Notes: generated from the letters alone by a model not told the origin. 64,000 bases of DNA from Streptomyces sp. FIT100 (GCF_024584805.1 NZ_CP075715.1:3978526-4042525), one strand, 5' to 3'. Counted from the first letter of the stretch, positions 33,328-41,854 are shown. Program-made: numbers and translations.

Positions 33328-33840
33328 CTACTTCCGCAGCTCGATGACGGTCTTGCCGATGCGGATCGGCGCGCCAAGCGGAATCGGTGTCGGGGTGGTG
33401 AGTCGGGTCCGGTCGAGATAGGTGCCGTTGGTGGACCCGAGGTCCTCGACGATCCACTGGCCGTCACGGTCCGGGTAGATCCTGGCATGCCTGCTGGACG
33501 CGTAGTCGTCGTCGAGCACGATCGTCGAATCGTGCGCGCGGCCCAGCGTGATCGTCTGCCCCTGGAGGGCGACCGTGGTGCCGGTGAGGCTGCCCTCGGA
33601 GACGACGAGCTTGGTGGGCGCCCCCCGGCGCTGCCGCCCGGACTGCTGGCGCTGCGGGGGCGGTGCCGCCGCCTGGCGGGCGGCCTGCTGCGGCCGCGCG
33701 GCGTCACCACGGCGCGAGCCGCGCTGTGTGACGCGCGTACCGAACAGGTCGCTGCGAATGACCTGGACGGCCACGATGACGAACAGCCACAGAACGGCCA
33801 GGAAACCCAGCCGCATGACCGTAAGGGTCAGCTCTGACAT
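33328..33840 (-). CDS. fhaB: FHA-domain membrane protein FhaB (FipA-like)
   Basis: The protein has 170 residues. N-terminal membrane helix (MRLGFLAVLWLFVIVAVQVI), basic Gln/Pro/Ala linker (about 40-75), and a C-terminal FHA domain with ITLGRAHDSTIVLDDDYASSRHARI and LGSTNGTYLDRTRL, the phosphothreonine-binding loops. It reads PknB phosphorylation and, in Mycobacterium, links FtsZ and FtsQ during oxidative stress. It starts 10 bp downstream of fhaA, so the genes are co-transcribed. It is 168 bp upstream of pstP; the gap holds no other gene. Confidence 0.96.
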   Translation of the reverse strand: MSELTLTVMRLGFLAVLWLFVIVAVQVIRSDLFGTRVTQRGSRRGDAARPQQAARQAAAPPPQRQQSGRQRRGAPTKLVVSEGSLTGTTVALQGQTITLGRAHDSTIVLDDDYASSRHARIYPDRDGQWIVEDLGSTNGTYLDRTRLTTPTPIPLGAPIRIGKTVIELRK

Positions 33841-33850
33841 TGCCCCCGCT

Positions 33851-34744
33851 TCACCCTTCGGCTTGCCGGTAAACGATGGTGGTGCTGCCCACGACGATCC
33901 GCGAGCCGTCGCGGAGCGTAGCGCGGGTGGTGTGCTGCCCGTCCACCACGATGCCGTTGGTGGACCCGAGATCCTGGATCGTCGAGGGCGTTCCGGTCCG
34001 GATCTCGCAGTGCCGGCGGGAAACGCCGGGGTCGTCGATCCGCACGTCGGCGTCGGTGCTGCGGCCCAGCACCATCGTCGGGCGGGAGATCTGGTGGCGG
34101 GTGCCGTTGATCTCGATCCAGCGGCGCACCTGGGCGCCCGGCATCGGGCCGGGGGCCGTGGCCGGCGGGTGGTCGGCGGGCGCCTGGCCCGGCCGGCTCA
34201 TGCCCGGCGGCGGTGCGGACGGCATGGGAGGGGCACCGGCAGGCGGGTAGCCGTAGCCGCCGCCCTGCGGGCCGCCCGCGTAGGAGCCCTGTGGGCCCGC
34301 TCCCACTCCGGCTCCGGCTCCGGGGCCTCCGGGCCGGGCGGGTGCGCGGTCGGCGGGCGACTGCGACGTGCTCGAAGCGAGCGTGCGGCTGCGGACCCGG
34401 TACAGACCGGTGTCCAGGTCGTCGGCCTTCTCCAGATGGACCTTGATCGGTCCCATGAAGGTGTACCGCTGCTGCTTGGCGTAGTCCCGGACCAGGCCCG
34501 CGAGTTCGTCGCCGAGCTGGCCCGAGTAGGGGCTGAGGCGCTCGAAGTCCGGTGCGCTCAGCTCCACGATGAAGTCGTTGGGCACGACGGTTCGCTCGCG
34601 GTTCCAGATGGTCGCGTTGTTGTCGCACTCGCGCTGGAGGGCGCCCGCGATCTCGACCGGCTGGACCTCGGACTTGAAGACCTTCGCGAAGGTGCCGTTG
34701 ACGAGACCTTCGAGTCTTTGTTCGAAACGCTTCAGGACTCCCAT
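33851..34744 (-). CDS. fhaA: FHA-domain protein FhaA with DUF3662 domain
   Basis: The protein has 297 residues. N-terminal DUF3662 domain (1-125, GVLKRFEQRLEGLVNGTFAK and YTFMGPIKVHLE), a Gly/Pro/Ala-rich flexible linker, and a C-terminal FHA domain (about 205-295: MVLGRSTDADVRIDDPGVSR, GSTNGIVVDG). FhaA is a PknB substrate and scaffold that binds the phosphorylated pseudokinase domain of MviN (lipid II flippase) in Mycobacterium, restraining wall synthesis at poles and septa. It is the first gene of the minus-strand operon to pknB, so its promoter should lie in 34745-35085. Confidence 0.97.
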   Translation of the reverse strand: MGVLKRFEQRLEGLVNGTFAKVFKSEVQPVEIAGALQRECDNNATIWNRERTVVPNDFIVELSAPDFERLSPYSGQLGDELAGLVRDYAKQQRYTFMGPIKVHLEKADDLDTGLYRVRSRTLASSTSQSPADRAPARPGGPGAGAGVGAGPQGSYAGGPQGGGYGYPPAGAPPMPSAPPPGMSRPGQAPADHPPATAPGPMPGAQVRRWIEINGTRHQISRPTMVLGRSTDADVRIDDPGVSRRHCEIRTGTPSTIQDLGSTNGIVVDGQHTTRATLRDGSRIVVGSTTIVYRQAEG

Positions 34745-35085
34745 GGGGCACCTCCTCCGTCGTTGCCGTCCTGGTACTGCTTACTGATCGTATCCACGCG
34801 TCGGGAAATCGGCTGGTTCCCCTTGTCTGCCCCGTCGATGAGTGTCACCTCTCACACGGATCTCCCCACGGATCGTAGAGGCGACCTCCTGACAGTGTCC
34901 CGCACCTCCGGAGCGCTCCGGAGGAGAGGGGGGAGACCCCTCACTCTGCCCCTCCTCTTTCCTCCTCAGCGGCGGGGTCCCCGAAACAAACGGATGTGAA
35001 TCGACCCTCGGCAGCGTGCTAATGTTCTGCATGTCGCAAGGCGAACCACACCAATCGAGTGAGGGAAGCAGCGGCAACACCCAAT
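34745..35085. other. Divergent intergenic region fhaA / tRNA-Leu with 20-bp palindrome
   Basis: About 340 bp. It holds a perfect 20-bp palindrome (34905-34924), a purine-rich tract just after it (GAGAGGGGGGAGA), and AT-rich sequence at 34980-35030 including TAATGT (35020-35025), a possible tRNA -10. Candidate site of the fhaA operon promoter. No gene is seen. Confidence 0.5.
34905..34924. promoter_or_regulatory. Perfect 20-bp palindrome upstream of fhaA
   Basis: CCTCCGGAGCGCTCCGGAGG is its own reverse complement. It lies 161 bp upstream of the fhaA start and about the same distance from tRNA-Leu. It may be an operator or a terminator-like cruciform. Confidence 0.5.
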
Positions 35086-35172
35086 GCGCGGGTGGCGGAA
35101 TAGGCAGACGCGCTGGATTCAGGTTCCAGTGCCCGCAAGGGCGTGGGGGTTCAACTCCCCCCTCGCGCACCA
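35086..35172 (+). tRNA. tRNA-Leu (anticodon CAG), CCA encoded
   Basis: The 87-nt class II tRNA has acceptor arms GCGCGGG and CTCGCGC, a long variable arm (TGCCCGCAAGGGCG), anticodon loop TTCAGGT giving CAG, T-arm GGGGGTTCAACTCCCCC and encoded CCA at 35170-35172. The CAG anticodon reads the CTG codon, one of the two main Leu codons in high-GC genomes. Confidence 0.96.
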
Positions 35173-35183
35173 GAGAAACCGGT

Positions 35184-35230
35184 GAAACGGGTCTCCAACA
35201 GTGACGAAAGTCCTGGTGGGGGCCCGTTTC
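35184..35230 (+). terminator. Weak terminator after tRNA-Leu
   Basis: GAAACGGG at 35184-35191 pairs with CCCGTTTC at 35223-35230; the loop is 31 nt. The following bases are TCGTTGTG. Confidence 0.4.
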
Positions 35231-35326
35231 TCGTTGTGTCCGCGAAGCTTGCGAAGCCGGTGGGTGCTCGGCCGGGGTGATGTTTTGGGCGGTTCTTACG
35301 TGAATGAACACACAGCGTGGCATATG

Positions 35327-36475
35327 TCACGGTGGCCCTGATCCGGCCGGGAGCTCAAGGCGCAGCTCGTAGCCGCCGTCGGCCGTCGGGCCCGAGGTGA
35401 CGGTGCCGCCGAGGAGCGCGGCGCGCTGCCGCAGACCGACCAGGCCGTAGTGGGCACTGGGCAGGGGGAGCGGAGGCCGGGTCGGTGCCGTGTTGGTGAC
35501 CGTGGCGTGGACGGTGCCGGTCTGGTGGCCGATGCGGACGGTCGCGGCGGCGCCGGGGGCGTGCTTGCGTACGTTCGTCAGCGCCTCCTGCACGGTGCGG
35601 TAGAGGGCCCGTTGGACCGTCGGCGCAAGGCCGTCGGGCAGATCCGTCTGCAGCTGAGCCTCGATACCGCTGCTGTCGACCAGCCGCTGCAGATCGGCCA
35701 GGGACGGCTGCGGGGTGAGCTCGGTGGGCCGGCCGCCGGCGGCGCGCAGGACGCTGACCATGTGCCGCAGCTCGTCCAGGGTCTGCACGCTCAGCCGCCG
35801 GATCGTGGCCGCGGCCTCCTTGACCTCGGCGTCCTGGGTGCCGACCTGGAGCGCCCCGGCCCGCACCGCGATCAGGCTGACCTGGTGGGAGACCACGTCG
35901 TGCATCTCCCGGGCGAGCTGCGCGCGTTCCTTGGCCAGCGCGGTCTGGGCGGTCAGCAGCCGCTCGTGGTCGCGCGCCTCGGAGATCTCCGCGATCCGCA
36001 GGGACAGATCGCGCCGGGTCTGGACGAGCTGGCCGAGGAAGACGGGAGCGGCCGCCGTCGCCGCGGTGTAGCCGAGCGCGATGATGGTCGATGGCTTCGA
36101 CAGGTCGAAGTCCAGTGCGGGCCAGGTGGTCAGGTTGCTGACGGTGAACGCCAGCGCGCACAGGCCCAGCAGCCAACGGCTGCGGGTGAGCGAGGCGAGC
36201 GTGTACAGCCCGGCCAGCGCGGCGAAGATCGCGTCGGAGAGCAGCACGGCGGGCAGCGTGAGCAGGAAGGTGACCAGGGGCAGCCGGCGGCGCAGGAGCA
36301 GGGAGAAGGCGGCGACCAGGGCGGCCGCCATGCGCAGCGACTCGTCGGGGTCGACGTTGACCCAGACATCGAGCAGTGCCGCCACGACGAGGGCGGCGTC
36401 CAGCACCGGGGCGGGGATGCGGCGCGGGGTGATCCCCGATCCATGGGGCGTGATCCGCTCTGCTCGGGTGGTCAT
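35327..36475 (-). CDS. Two-component sensor histidine kinase (HisKA_3 / NarL-partner type)
   Basis: The protein has 382 residues. Four or five N-terminal membrane helices (about 20-150) form a DesK-like sensor without an extracellular domain. HisKA_3 has the phospho-acceptor His in AREMHDVVSHQVSLIAVRAG. HATPase_c has YRTVQEALTNVRKH and the terminal G-box YGLVGLRQRAALLGGTV. Such kinases sense the membrane or cell-envelope state. It overlaps the upstream response regulator gene by 4 bp (ATGA). The signal and target genes are unknown. The 3' end lies 150 bp from tRNA-Leu. Confidence 0.94.
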   Translation of the reverse strand: MTTRAERITPHGSGITPRRIPAPVLDAALVVAALLDVWVNVDPDESLRMAAALVAAFSLLLRRRLPLVTFLLTLPAVLLSDAIFAALAGLYTLASLTRSRWLLGLCALAFTVSNLTTWPALDFDLSKPSTIIALGYTAATAAAPVFLGQLVQTRRDLSLRIAEISEARDHERLLTAQTALAKERAQLAREMHDVVSHQVSLIAVRAGALQVGTQDAEVKEAAATIRRLSVQTLDELRHMVSVLRAAGGRPTELTPQPSLADLQRLVDSSGIEAQLQTDLPDGLAPTVQRALYRTVQEALTNVRKHAPGAAATVRIGHQTGTVHATVTNTAPTRPPLPLPSAHYGLVGLRQRAALLGGTVTSGPTADGGYELRLELPAGSGPP

Positions 36476-37212
36476 CCTCTCTCCTGATCCCGCGGTTCCC
36501 TTTGGTACGGCGGCTGGCCCGGCTGGTCGCCCTGGTACCGCTGGTCCGGCTGGGGCCGCCGGTCCCGGGGCGGTCGGAGAAGGCCGGCCCGTTCGGCGAG
36601 CAGGGCGGCCTGGACGCGGCCGCCCACCTCCAGCTTGGTCAGAATGGCGCTGACATGGTCCTTGACCGTGCCGGTGCTCAGGTGCATCCGCGCGGCGATG
36701 TCGCTGTTCGACAGCCCCTCGGCGACCAGGGCGAGGACGGCGCGCTCGCGTTCGGTGAGCCGGTCGAGGCAGTGGGTGGCGTTCTCCTGGCAGCCGGCCT
36801 CCAGATAGCCGTCCACGACGGTCCGGGTGACCTTGGACGACAGTACGGTGCCGCCCTCGGCCAGGGCCCGCACCAGGAACGGCAGCCCCTCGGGGTCGGT
36901 GTCCTTCAGCAGGAAGCCCGCCGCGCCCGAGCGGAGGGCCGTCGCCACGTACTCGTCCATGTCGAACGTCGTGAGCATGGCCACCACCGGAGGGTGCGGC
37001 AGCTTCCGGAGGCCGGCCAGGACGGTCAGCCCGTCCACGTCCGGCATGCGGATGTCCAGCAGTACGACGTCGGGACGTACCTCCTCGGCCGTCCGGAGGG
37101 CCTGGCCGCCCTGTACCGCCGCCACGACCTCGATGTCTTCCGCCGTGTCGAGGATGTGCTGAAAGCCCGATCGGATCAGGGCCTCGTCGTCGACCACCAT
37201 CACCCGGATCAC
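36472..37212 (-). CDS. NarL/FixJ-family response regulator
   Basis: The protein has 246 residues from GTG 37212. Receiver domain (1-120): VDDEALIRSG, phospho-acceptor in VVLLDIRMPDVDG, AMLTTFD, FLLKDTD. LuxR-type HTH (about 150-210): LTERERAVLALVAEGLSNSD, IAARMHLSTGTVKDHVSAIL. An unusual C-terminal tail of ~35 residues rich in Arg, Gln, Pro and Tyr (RRPQPDQRYQGDQPGQPPYQ) follows the HTH. It is the first gene of the pair with the kinase (4-bp overlap). A separate frame start at 37413 is not supported by an RBS. Confidence 0.94.
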   Translation of the reverse strand: MIRVMVVDDEALIRSGFQHILDTAEDIEVVAAVQGGQALRTAEEVRPDVVLLDIRMPDVDGLTVLAGLRKLPHPPVVAMLTTFDMDEYVATALRSGAAGFLLKDTDPEGLPFLVRALAEGGTVLSSKVTRTVVDGYLEAGCQENATHCLDRLTERERAVLALVAEGLSNSDIAARMHLSTGTVKDHVSAILTKLEVGGRVQAALLAERAGLLRPPRDRRPQPDQRYQGDQPGQPPYQREPRDQERG

Positions 37213-37500
37213 GTGTGCTCCACTCGCCGTCGGACCGCTGGGCCACTGGACCACTGTCCGATTCGTACCACGCGGAGGGGCGCCGTGCAGGTCCCCGAGG
37301 CCGGTACCGGCCGTGCGGCGGGGTCGGGGGCAGCCGGTCGGCGGGGCGATTCCGGACATCTGCCGGATGGCTGCGGGGGCACGTTTTCGCGAATTCTGGG
37401 ACGTGTGACGCACGGCGCACGGCCCTGGTCAACGGCAGGTGTCAGCGACGCGGCTGTGCCGACCGGTCAGTGGACCGGATCAGGCGACTGGAGGATGACG

Positions 37501-38322
37501 ATGGACACGTTCAGCTTCCACGGCAGCGATGGTTGCTCCCTGCACGCCGCCACGCTCGGGACGGGACCGACCGTCGTCCTGCTGCACGGCGAGGGCCGGG
37601 ACCACCAGAGCCTCGTCCCCCTGGCCCGTCGGCTCGCCGAGAGCTACACGGTCGTCCTGCCGGACATCCGCGGTTACGGGCGCTCGGTGTGCACCGACCC
37701 CGCCCGGCACACATGGGCGCAGTACATCGACGACGTCGTGGCCCTCCTCAGCCATCTGGGACTCTGCGAGGCGGCCCTGGGCGGTACCGGGATGGGCGGC
37801 ACCATCACGCTGCGCACCGCTGCCGTCCATCCCGAGTACATCAGGGCCGGCGTCGTCATCAGCGCCGAGGGCATCGAGGACGACGCCGGGCACGAGGCCG
37901 AGACGGCGTTGCGGGAAAGCTTCGCGGCGCGCGTGCGCGACGAGGGGATCGACGCCGCCTGGCGGCCCATCCTGCCGCGCCTCGCGCCGGTGGTCGGGAA
38001 CCTGGTTCGCGACGCCATACCCCGCTCGGACCCCGACAGCATCGCCGCGGCCTGCGCGATCGGCCGCGACCGGGCCTTCGCCAGCGTCGCCGACCTGGCC
38101 GCGATCTCGGTTCCGACGCTGATCATCCCGGGCAGCGACCACCGGCACCCGCCGGCCTCGGCCGAGCAGATCGCCCGCGCCCTCCCCCACGGGCACCTCG
38201 CCAACATCGCTCTCTCCGCCGACCTGTGCACGGCCGAGGACCTGGCGCAGAGGATGGCGCCGGCCATGTGGGCCTTCCTCGCCACGCATCTCACTCTGCG
38301 CCCGGCGATGCTTCCGGTCTGA
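37501..38322 (+). CDS. Alpha/beta-hydrolase fold protein lacking the nucleophile serine
   Basis: The protein has 273 residues. The fold is clear: strand TVVLLHGEGRDHQ (HG oxyanion), PDIRGYGRSV, then the nucleophile elbow region EAALGGTGMGGTITLRTAAV. The canonical G-x-S-x-G is G-T-G-M-G here, with Gly97 at the catalytic Ser position. Near the end, LIIPGSDHRHPP and HGHLANIALSADL replace the usual catalytic Asp/His patterns; the LxxP-gxGH form is lost. It may be a non-catalytic binding protein. ATG 37501 is preferred over ATG 37495 because GGAGG lies 6 bp upstream. It is divergent from the two-component operon. Confidence 0.85.
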   Translation: MDTFSFHGSDGCSLHAATLGTGPTVVLLHGEGRDHQSLVPLARRLAESYTVVLPDIRGYGRSVCTDPARHTWAQYIDDVVALLSHLGLCEAALGGTGMGGTITLRTAAVHPEYIRAGVVISAEGIEDDAGHEAETALRESFAARVRDEGIDAAWRPILPRLAPVVGNLVRDAIPRSDPDSIAAACAIGRDRAFASVADLAAISVPTLIIPGSDHRHPPASAEQIARALPHGHLANIALSADLCTAEDLAQRMAPAMWAFLATHLTLRPAMLPV

Positions 38323-38412
38323 CGGGTCCGGTCTGGTCCGATGGTCCGGTCTGGCGGGCACGGCGGGTCCCGGTCCGGCGGGTACGGCGGTACTTCCGGT
38401 TCGGCGGGATAG

Positions 38413-39528
38413 TCACACGATGTCGAGGACATCGGGGACCGGGCGGCGCGGTGTCGCCGGTCCCGTGGGGCCGTATCCGAGGCGGATGACCATGTGTACG
38501 TGGCCCATCGCCGACCCCGGGTCGCGTACGGCCCAGCGCAGGTCGGGCCATTCGAGGGCCTGCGAGGTCAGCGAGGTGACCAGGCCGTCCAGGGTGGCCT
38601 GGAGCAGGATGCGTTCCAGCGCCTGGCCGGCTCGCAGCCAGTCGGCGGGACGGTCGTGGACGGTGCCGAGGAGAGCGAGACAGGGCTGCTTCTCGAAGGC
38701 GGCGGTGCCGCGGCCGGGGAGCAGCCTGCGGCCGGCGAAGTCCCGTACGGGGGCGGTCACATCGTGCTGGCGGGGGCCGAAGGCGTAGGCGGGGATTCCG
38801 TCCTGCCGGGCGTCCTCGCCCTTTCCGTCCCGGGTCCCGGCTCCGGTCCCGGTCCCGGCTTCGGCTCCGGTCCCGCTTCCGGCTCCGGTTCCGGGCCCGG
38901 CTTCGGTCCAGCGGGCCGTCTCCGCTCGTGCCGCTGCGTCCGCCGCCTCGCGGCCTTCGGCGTCGTGGACCAGGTCCAGTACCGACCGCACGTGCCATGC
39001 GTCGGGTACGTACAGCCGGGCGCCCTCCAGCAGCGCGGCGCCGCGCAGGCCGTCCAGGATGGCCTCCGGGACCTCCTCGTCGGTGAACGGGAACCGGCTG
39101 GTGTGACGGCGGTGGATCGCCGGGTGGAGGGCGGCGAGATCGTCGTCGTCAGGACGGGACCCGGCCACGCTCACCTCGGCGAGCAGCCAGGGATCGGCGG
39201 GGTCGGGCAGCAACGTGGTCAGGGCTTCCCGACCGGCGTGCGCGGCCGCCACCCGCAGATTGAACAGCGCGGCCCCGCAGCCGAGATGGAGCGCCCGGTG
39301 CGGCGCCGGGTCGGTCCTCGGCATCGTACGGTCCGGATCGCCGCGCAGTTGCAGCACGCCGCTTTCACGCAGGAAGCGGAACGTCCAGGGCTGTGCGTTG
39401 TGCATGGAGGGGGCCGACGTCGCGTCCTTCACAAGGGCTTCGACCAGGTCGTCGCCGGCGACGGTGGTGACACGGGATGGTGAGAGCGCGCCCTCCGCCA
39501 GGCTGCCGGCCTTGCTGTGCTTCATCAT
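38413..39528 (-). CDS. Acg-like nitroreductase family protein
   Basis: The protein has 371 residues. It belongs to the Acg family of FMN-dependent nitroreductase-like proteins: N-terminal core VKDATSAPSMHNAQPWTFRF, HLGCGAALFNLRVAAAHAG, then DRPADWLRAGQALERILLQA and final DLRWAVRDPGSAMGHVHMVIRLG. In M. tuberculosis, Acg (Rv2032) is strongly induced by the DosR dormancy regulator. Residues about 205-235 are a low-complexity insert made of GTGA/GSGT/GTR repeats, encoded by a short-unit DNA repeat at about 38820-38910. Start ATG 39528 (ATG 39525 adjacent) follows AGGGGA. A DosR-like box lies 84 bp upstream (39612-39625). Confidence 0.88.
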   Translation of the reverse strand: MMKHSKAGSLAEGALSPSRVTTVAGDDLVEALVKDATSAPSMHNAQPWTFRFLRESGVLQLRGDPDRTMPRTDPAPHRALHLGCGAALFNLRVAAAHAGREALTTLLPDPADPWLLAEVSVAGSRPDDDDLAALHPAIHRRHTSRFPFTDEEVPEAILDGLRGAALLEGARLYVPDAWHVRSVLDLVHDAEGREAADAAARAETARWTEAGPGTGAGSGTGAEAGTGTGAGTRDGKGEDARQDGIPAYAFGPRQHDVTAPVRDFAGRRLLPGRGTAAFEKQPCLALLGTVHDRPADWLRAGQALERILLQATLDGLVTSLTSQALEWPDLRWAVRDPGSAMGHVHMVIRLGYGPTGPATPRRPVPDVLDIV

Positions 39529-39611
39529 TCCCCTGCTCCTGTCGGCTCTCTTGCGGCTGCCCTTCTCGGGCGGCCCGCGGCGGACCGGCCGTCGGCCTCC
39601 TTCAGGACCAA

Positions 39612-39625
39612 GGGTCGGTCGGCCC
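39612..39625 (-). promoter_or_regulatory. DosR/DevR-like box upstream of Acg-like gene
   Basis: GGGTCGGTCGGCCC fits the palindrome GGGnCnnnnGnCCC at all fixed positions. It is 84 bp upstream of the Acg-like start. Consensus recalled from DosR/OsdR literature. Confidence 0.4.
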
Positions 39626-39730
39626 GGCGAGGCCGTTCGAGGGCCGAACGGTCCCGCGAGGCGGACCGAACGGGCAGGGCCTCGGCCGGTCGGCCGGGCC
39701 GCCCGGTTTGACGGCCGCGGCTGGCCGCGG

Positions 39731-39770
39731 CGGCCCTGGCGGCCCTGGCGGCCCTGGCGGCCCTGGCGGC
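39731..39770. repeat. 9-bp tandem repeat, 4.4 copies
   Basis: Unit CGGCCCTGG at 39731-39739, 39740-39748, 39749-39757 and 39758-39766, plus CGGC. Inside the intergenic region before the sensor kinase gene. Confidence 0.8.
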
Positions 39771-40022
39771 ACGGGGCGCGGGGTGCTTCCATGGAAGTGA
39801 CGGGAAGGGCCCCTGAAAAGAGACGCGGAGAAGCGGTCGGCGACCGCGCACCGCGCAATCAGGATCCGCGAGAAGCGGGTGGGCCCTTTCCGCCTCTTCA
39901 TGCTCTGCGCGGTCACACTTCAAGGTCACGGAGCGTAACCGCCGGGCCGGGCCCGGTCGGGCGGGAAGCGTTACGGTGAAAAGGCAGGGCTGCCGTGATC
40001 GTGTGACACCGGCGGAGGAACC

Positions 40023-41756
40023 ATGGGCCGGGACGACCAGGACGAGTCGGGCCGGATTCCGCGGCTGCGGTTCGACGAGCTGCTCGAAGAGCTCCAGGTG
40101 CGCGTCGACGAGGTCCGCGGCACCAGGGACCGGCTCAACGGGCTGCTGGAGGCGGTCCTGTCCGTCGGCCGGGGGCTTGATCTCTCGCAGGTGCTCCGCG
40201 AGATCGTGGGGGCTGCGGTCGTCCTCGTGGACGCGGAGTACGGCGCACTCGGAGTGATCGGCGACGACAAGCGGCTGTCCGAGTTCCTGCCGGTGGGCAT
40301 CAGCGACGATCTGCGCGCGGAGATCGGCGACCTGCCGTCCGGGCACGGACTGCTGGGCGAGCTGATCCGGCACCCCGTGCCGCTCCGGCTGCCCGAGCTG
40401 TCGGAGCACGCCGCCTCCGCCGGTTTCCCCGCACACCATCCACCGATGCACTCGTTCCTGGGGGTGCCCATCAGGGTGGGCAACGAGGTGTTCGGCAACC
40501 TCTACCTCACGGAGAAGCGCGGAGGGGTCGAGTTCGACGGCGAGGACGAGGCGGTGCTCTCGACCCTCGCCGTGGCGGCGGGCATCGCCATCGAGAACGC
40601 GCGTCTCTTCGAGGAGGTCCGGCTCAGGGCCCGATGGCAGGCCGCGAGCGCGGAGTTCACCGGCGCACTGCTGTCCGGCTCCTCGGAGACACAGGTGCTG
40701 GAGATGATGCTGGACCGCGCGCGGCAGATCGCCAGAGCCGAGCTGGGCCTCGTCTACCTGGCCGAGCCGGACGGGAGTCTGCGCTGCGCGTTCGCCCTCG
40801 GCCATGGCGCCGAGCGGCATCTCGGCGTGGTGCTGCCCGGCGGCAAAGGGACGTTCGCATGGGCGGCGATGTCGAGCGAGGGCGGGCTGGTCACCACGCC
40901 CGACGCGTCCGGCGACCCGCGCGTGACGTTCAAGCCGGAGCGGTGGAAGGGCTGCGGCCCCACGGTGGCCGTCCTGGTGGGCGAGCGGGAGCGGATGCGG
41001 GGCGTTCTGATACTCGCCCGCGGCGTCGGCAGGCCGGTCTTCACGGGTACGGAGACCGCGCCGCTGTCCGGGTTCGCGGGCCAGGCCGCGCTCGCGCTCG
41101 AACTGGCCGAACGGCGGCGCGATGCCGAGCAGATGAGCCTGCTGGCCGACCACGACAGGATCGCCAGGGACCTGCACGACCTCGCGATCCAGCGGTTGTT
41201 CGCGACCGGTATGACGCTCCAGAGCGCGCAACGCTTTGTGCAGCACCCGGAGGCTGCCGAACGACTGGGGCGGGCGATCGACGACCTCGACGCCACCATC
41301 AAGATCATTCGGTCGACGATCTTCGGGCTCCGTGAGCACGAGGCCCCCGGTGTACCGGCCGGGCTGCGGGTCCGTGCCGTACGCGCGGCCGAGGAGGCCA
41401 CGTCGGTCCTGGGTTTCGCCCCAGGACTGCGGATGGAGGGACTGATCGACACGGACGTACCGCGCCCGGTCGCCGACGAGGCCGTGGCCGTGCTCGGCGA
41501 GGCCCTCGCCAATGTCGCCCGCCACGCGCGCGCCACGACGGCCGACATCTCGCTCGTCGCCCAGGGCGGCGCGCTCACGGTGACTGTGACGGACGACGGC
41601 GTGGGCATTTCACAGGACGCGGACGTCACACGGAGCGGACGGCGCAGCGGGCTGCGCAACATGGAGGAGCGCGCCCTGAGGCTGGGCGGTGAGCTGAGCG
41701 TGGCGCCGGGGGCCACGGGGGGTACCCGGCTCGTGTGGCGGGTGCCGCTGGGGTGA
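40023..41756 (+). CDS. DevS/DosT-like double-GAF sensor histidine kinase
   Basis: The protein has 577 residues, soluble. Two GAF domains (about 40-195 and 215-365). The first matches the heme-binding GAF of DevS/DosT: GFPAHHPPMHSFLGVPIRVG places His139 at the position of the DevS proximal heme His, to my recollection. HisKA_3 follows with IARDLHDLAIQRLFATGM (acceptor His), and HATPase_c with GEALANVARHARATT and GRRSGLRNMEERALRLGG. DevS-type kinases sense O2, NO or CO and phosphorylate DevR. ATG 40023 follows GGCGGAGGAACC. A cognate-looking regulator gene lies convergent at 41889, so kinase and regulator are not co-transcribed. Confidence 0.93.
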   Translation: MGRDDQDESGRIPRLRFDELLEELQVRVDEVRGTRDRLNGLLEAVLSVGRGLDLSQVLREIVGAAVVLVDAEYGALGVIGDDKRLSEFLPVGISDDLRAEIGDLPSGHGLLGELIRHPVPLRLPELSEHAASAGFPAHHPPMHSFLGVPIRVGNEVFGNLYLTEKRGGVEFDGEDEAVLSTLAVAAGIAIENARLFEEVRLRARWQAASAEFTGALLSGSSETQVLEMMLDRARQIARAELGLVYLAEPDGSLRCAFALGHGAERHLGVVLPGGKGTFAWAAMSSEGGLVTTPDASGDPRVTFKPERWKGCGPTVAVLVGERERMRGVLILARGVGRPVFTGTETAPLSGFAGQAALALELAERRRDAEQMSLLADHDRIARDLHDLAIQRLFATGMTLQSAQRFVQHPEAAERLGRAIDDLDATIKIIRSTIFGLREHEAPGVPAGLRVRAVRAAEEATSVLGFAPGLRMEGLIDTDVPRPVADEAVAVLGEALANVARHARATTADISLVAQGGALTVTVTDDGVGISQDADVTRSGRRSGLRNMEERALRLGGELSVAPGATGGTRLVWRVPLG

Positions 41757-41784
41757 GGGCTTGAGGGTCTGGGGGCCTGCGGAC

Positions 41785-41854
41785 CTGAGGAACCGAGGAA
41801 CCGAGGAACCGAGGAACCGAGGAACCGAGGAACCGAGGAACTGAGGAACTGAGG
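41785..41854. repeat. 8-bp tandem repeat between convergent kinase and regulator genes
   Basis: Eight consecutive units: CTGAGGAA at 41785, six CCGAGGAA units from 41793 to 41840, CTGAGGAA at 41841, then a partial CTGAGG. It begins 29 bp after the kinase stop and ends 35 bp before the regulator stop. Possible VNTR. Confidence 0.9.

Larger units (their letters stand above)
39529..40022. other. Long divergent intergenic region with DosR-like box and 9-bp repeats
   Basis: 494 bp between the Acg-like gene and the GAF sensor kinase. It contains GGGTCGGTCGGCCC at 39612-39625, a GC-rich palindromic patch near 39685-39700, a 9-bp tandem repeat at 39731-39770, and AT-richer sequence near 39900-39990 where the kinase promoter is expected. 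No real gene is seen. Confidence 0.5.

Noticed and set aside
39641..39655. GGGCCGAACGGTCCC as a second DosR-like box
   Set aside because: It is 15 nt and does not keep the GGGnCnnnnGnCCC symmetry; only the 39612 site fits.
41785..41854. CRISPR array
   Set aside because: Eight-bp units directly joined without spacers; no cas genes.
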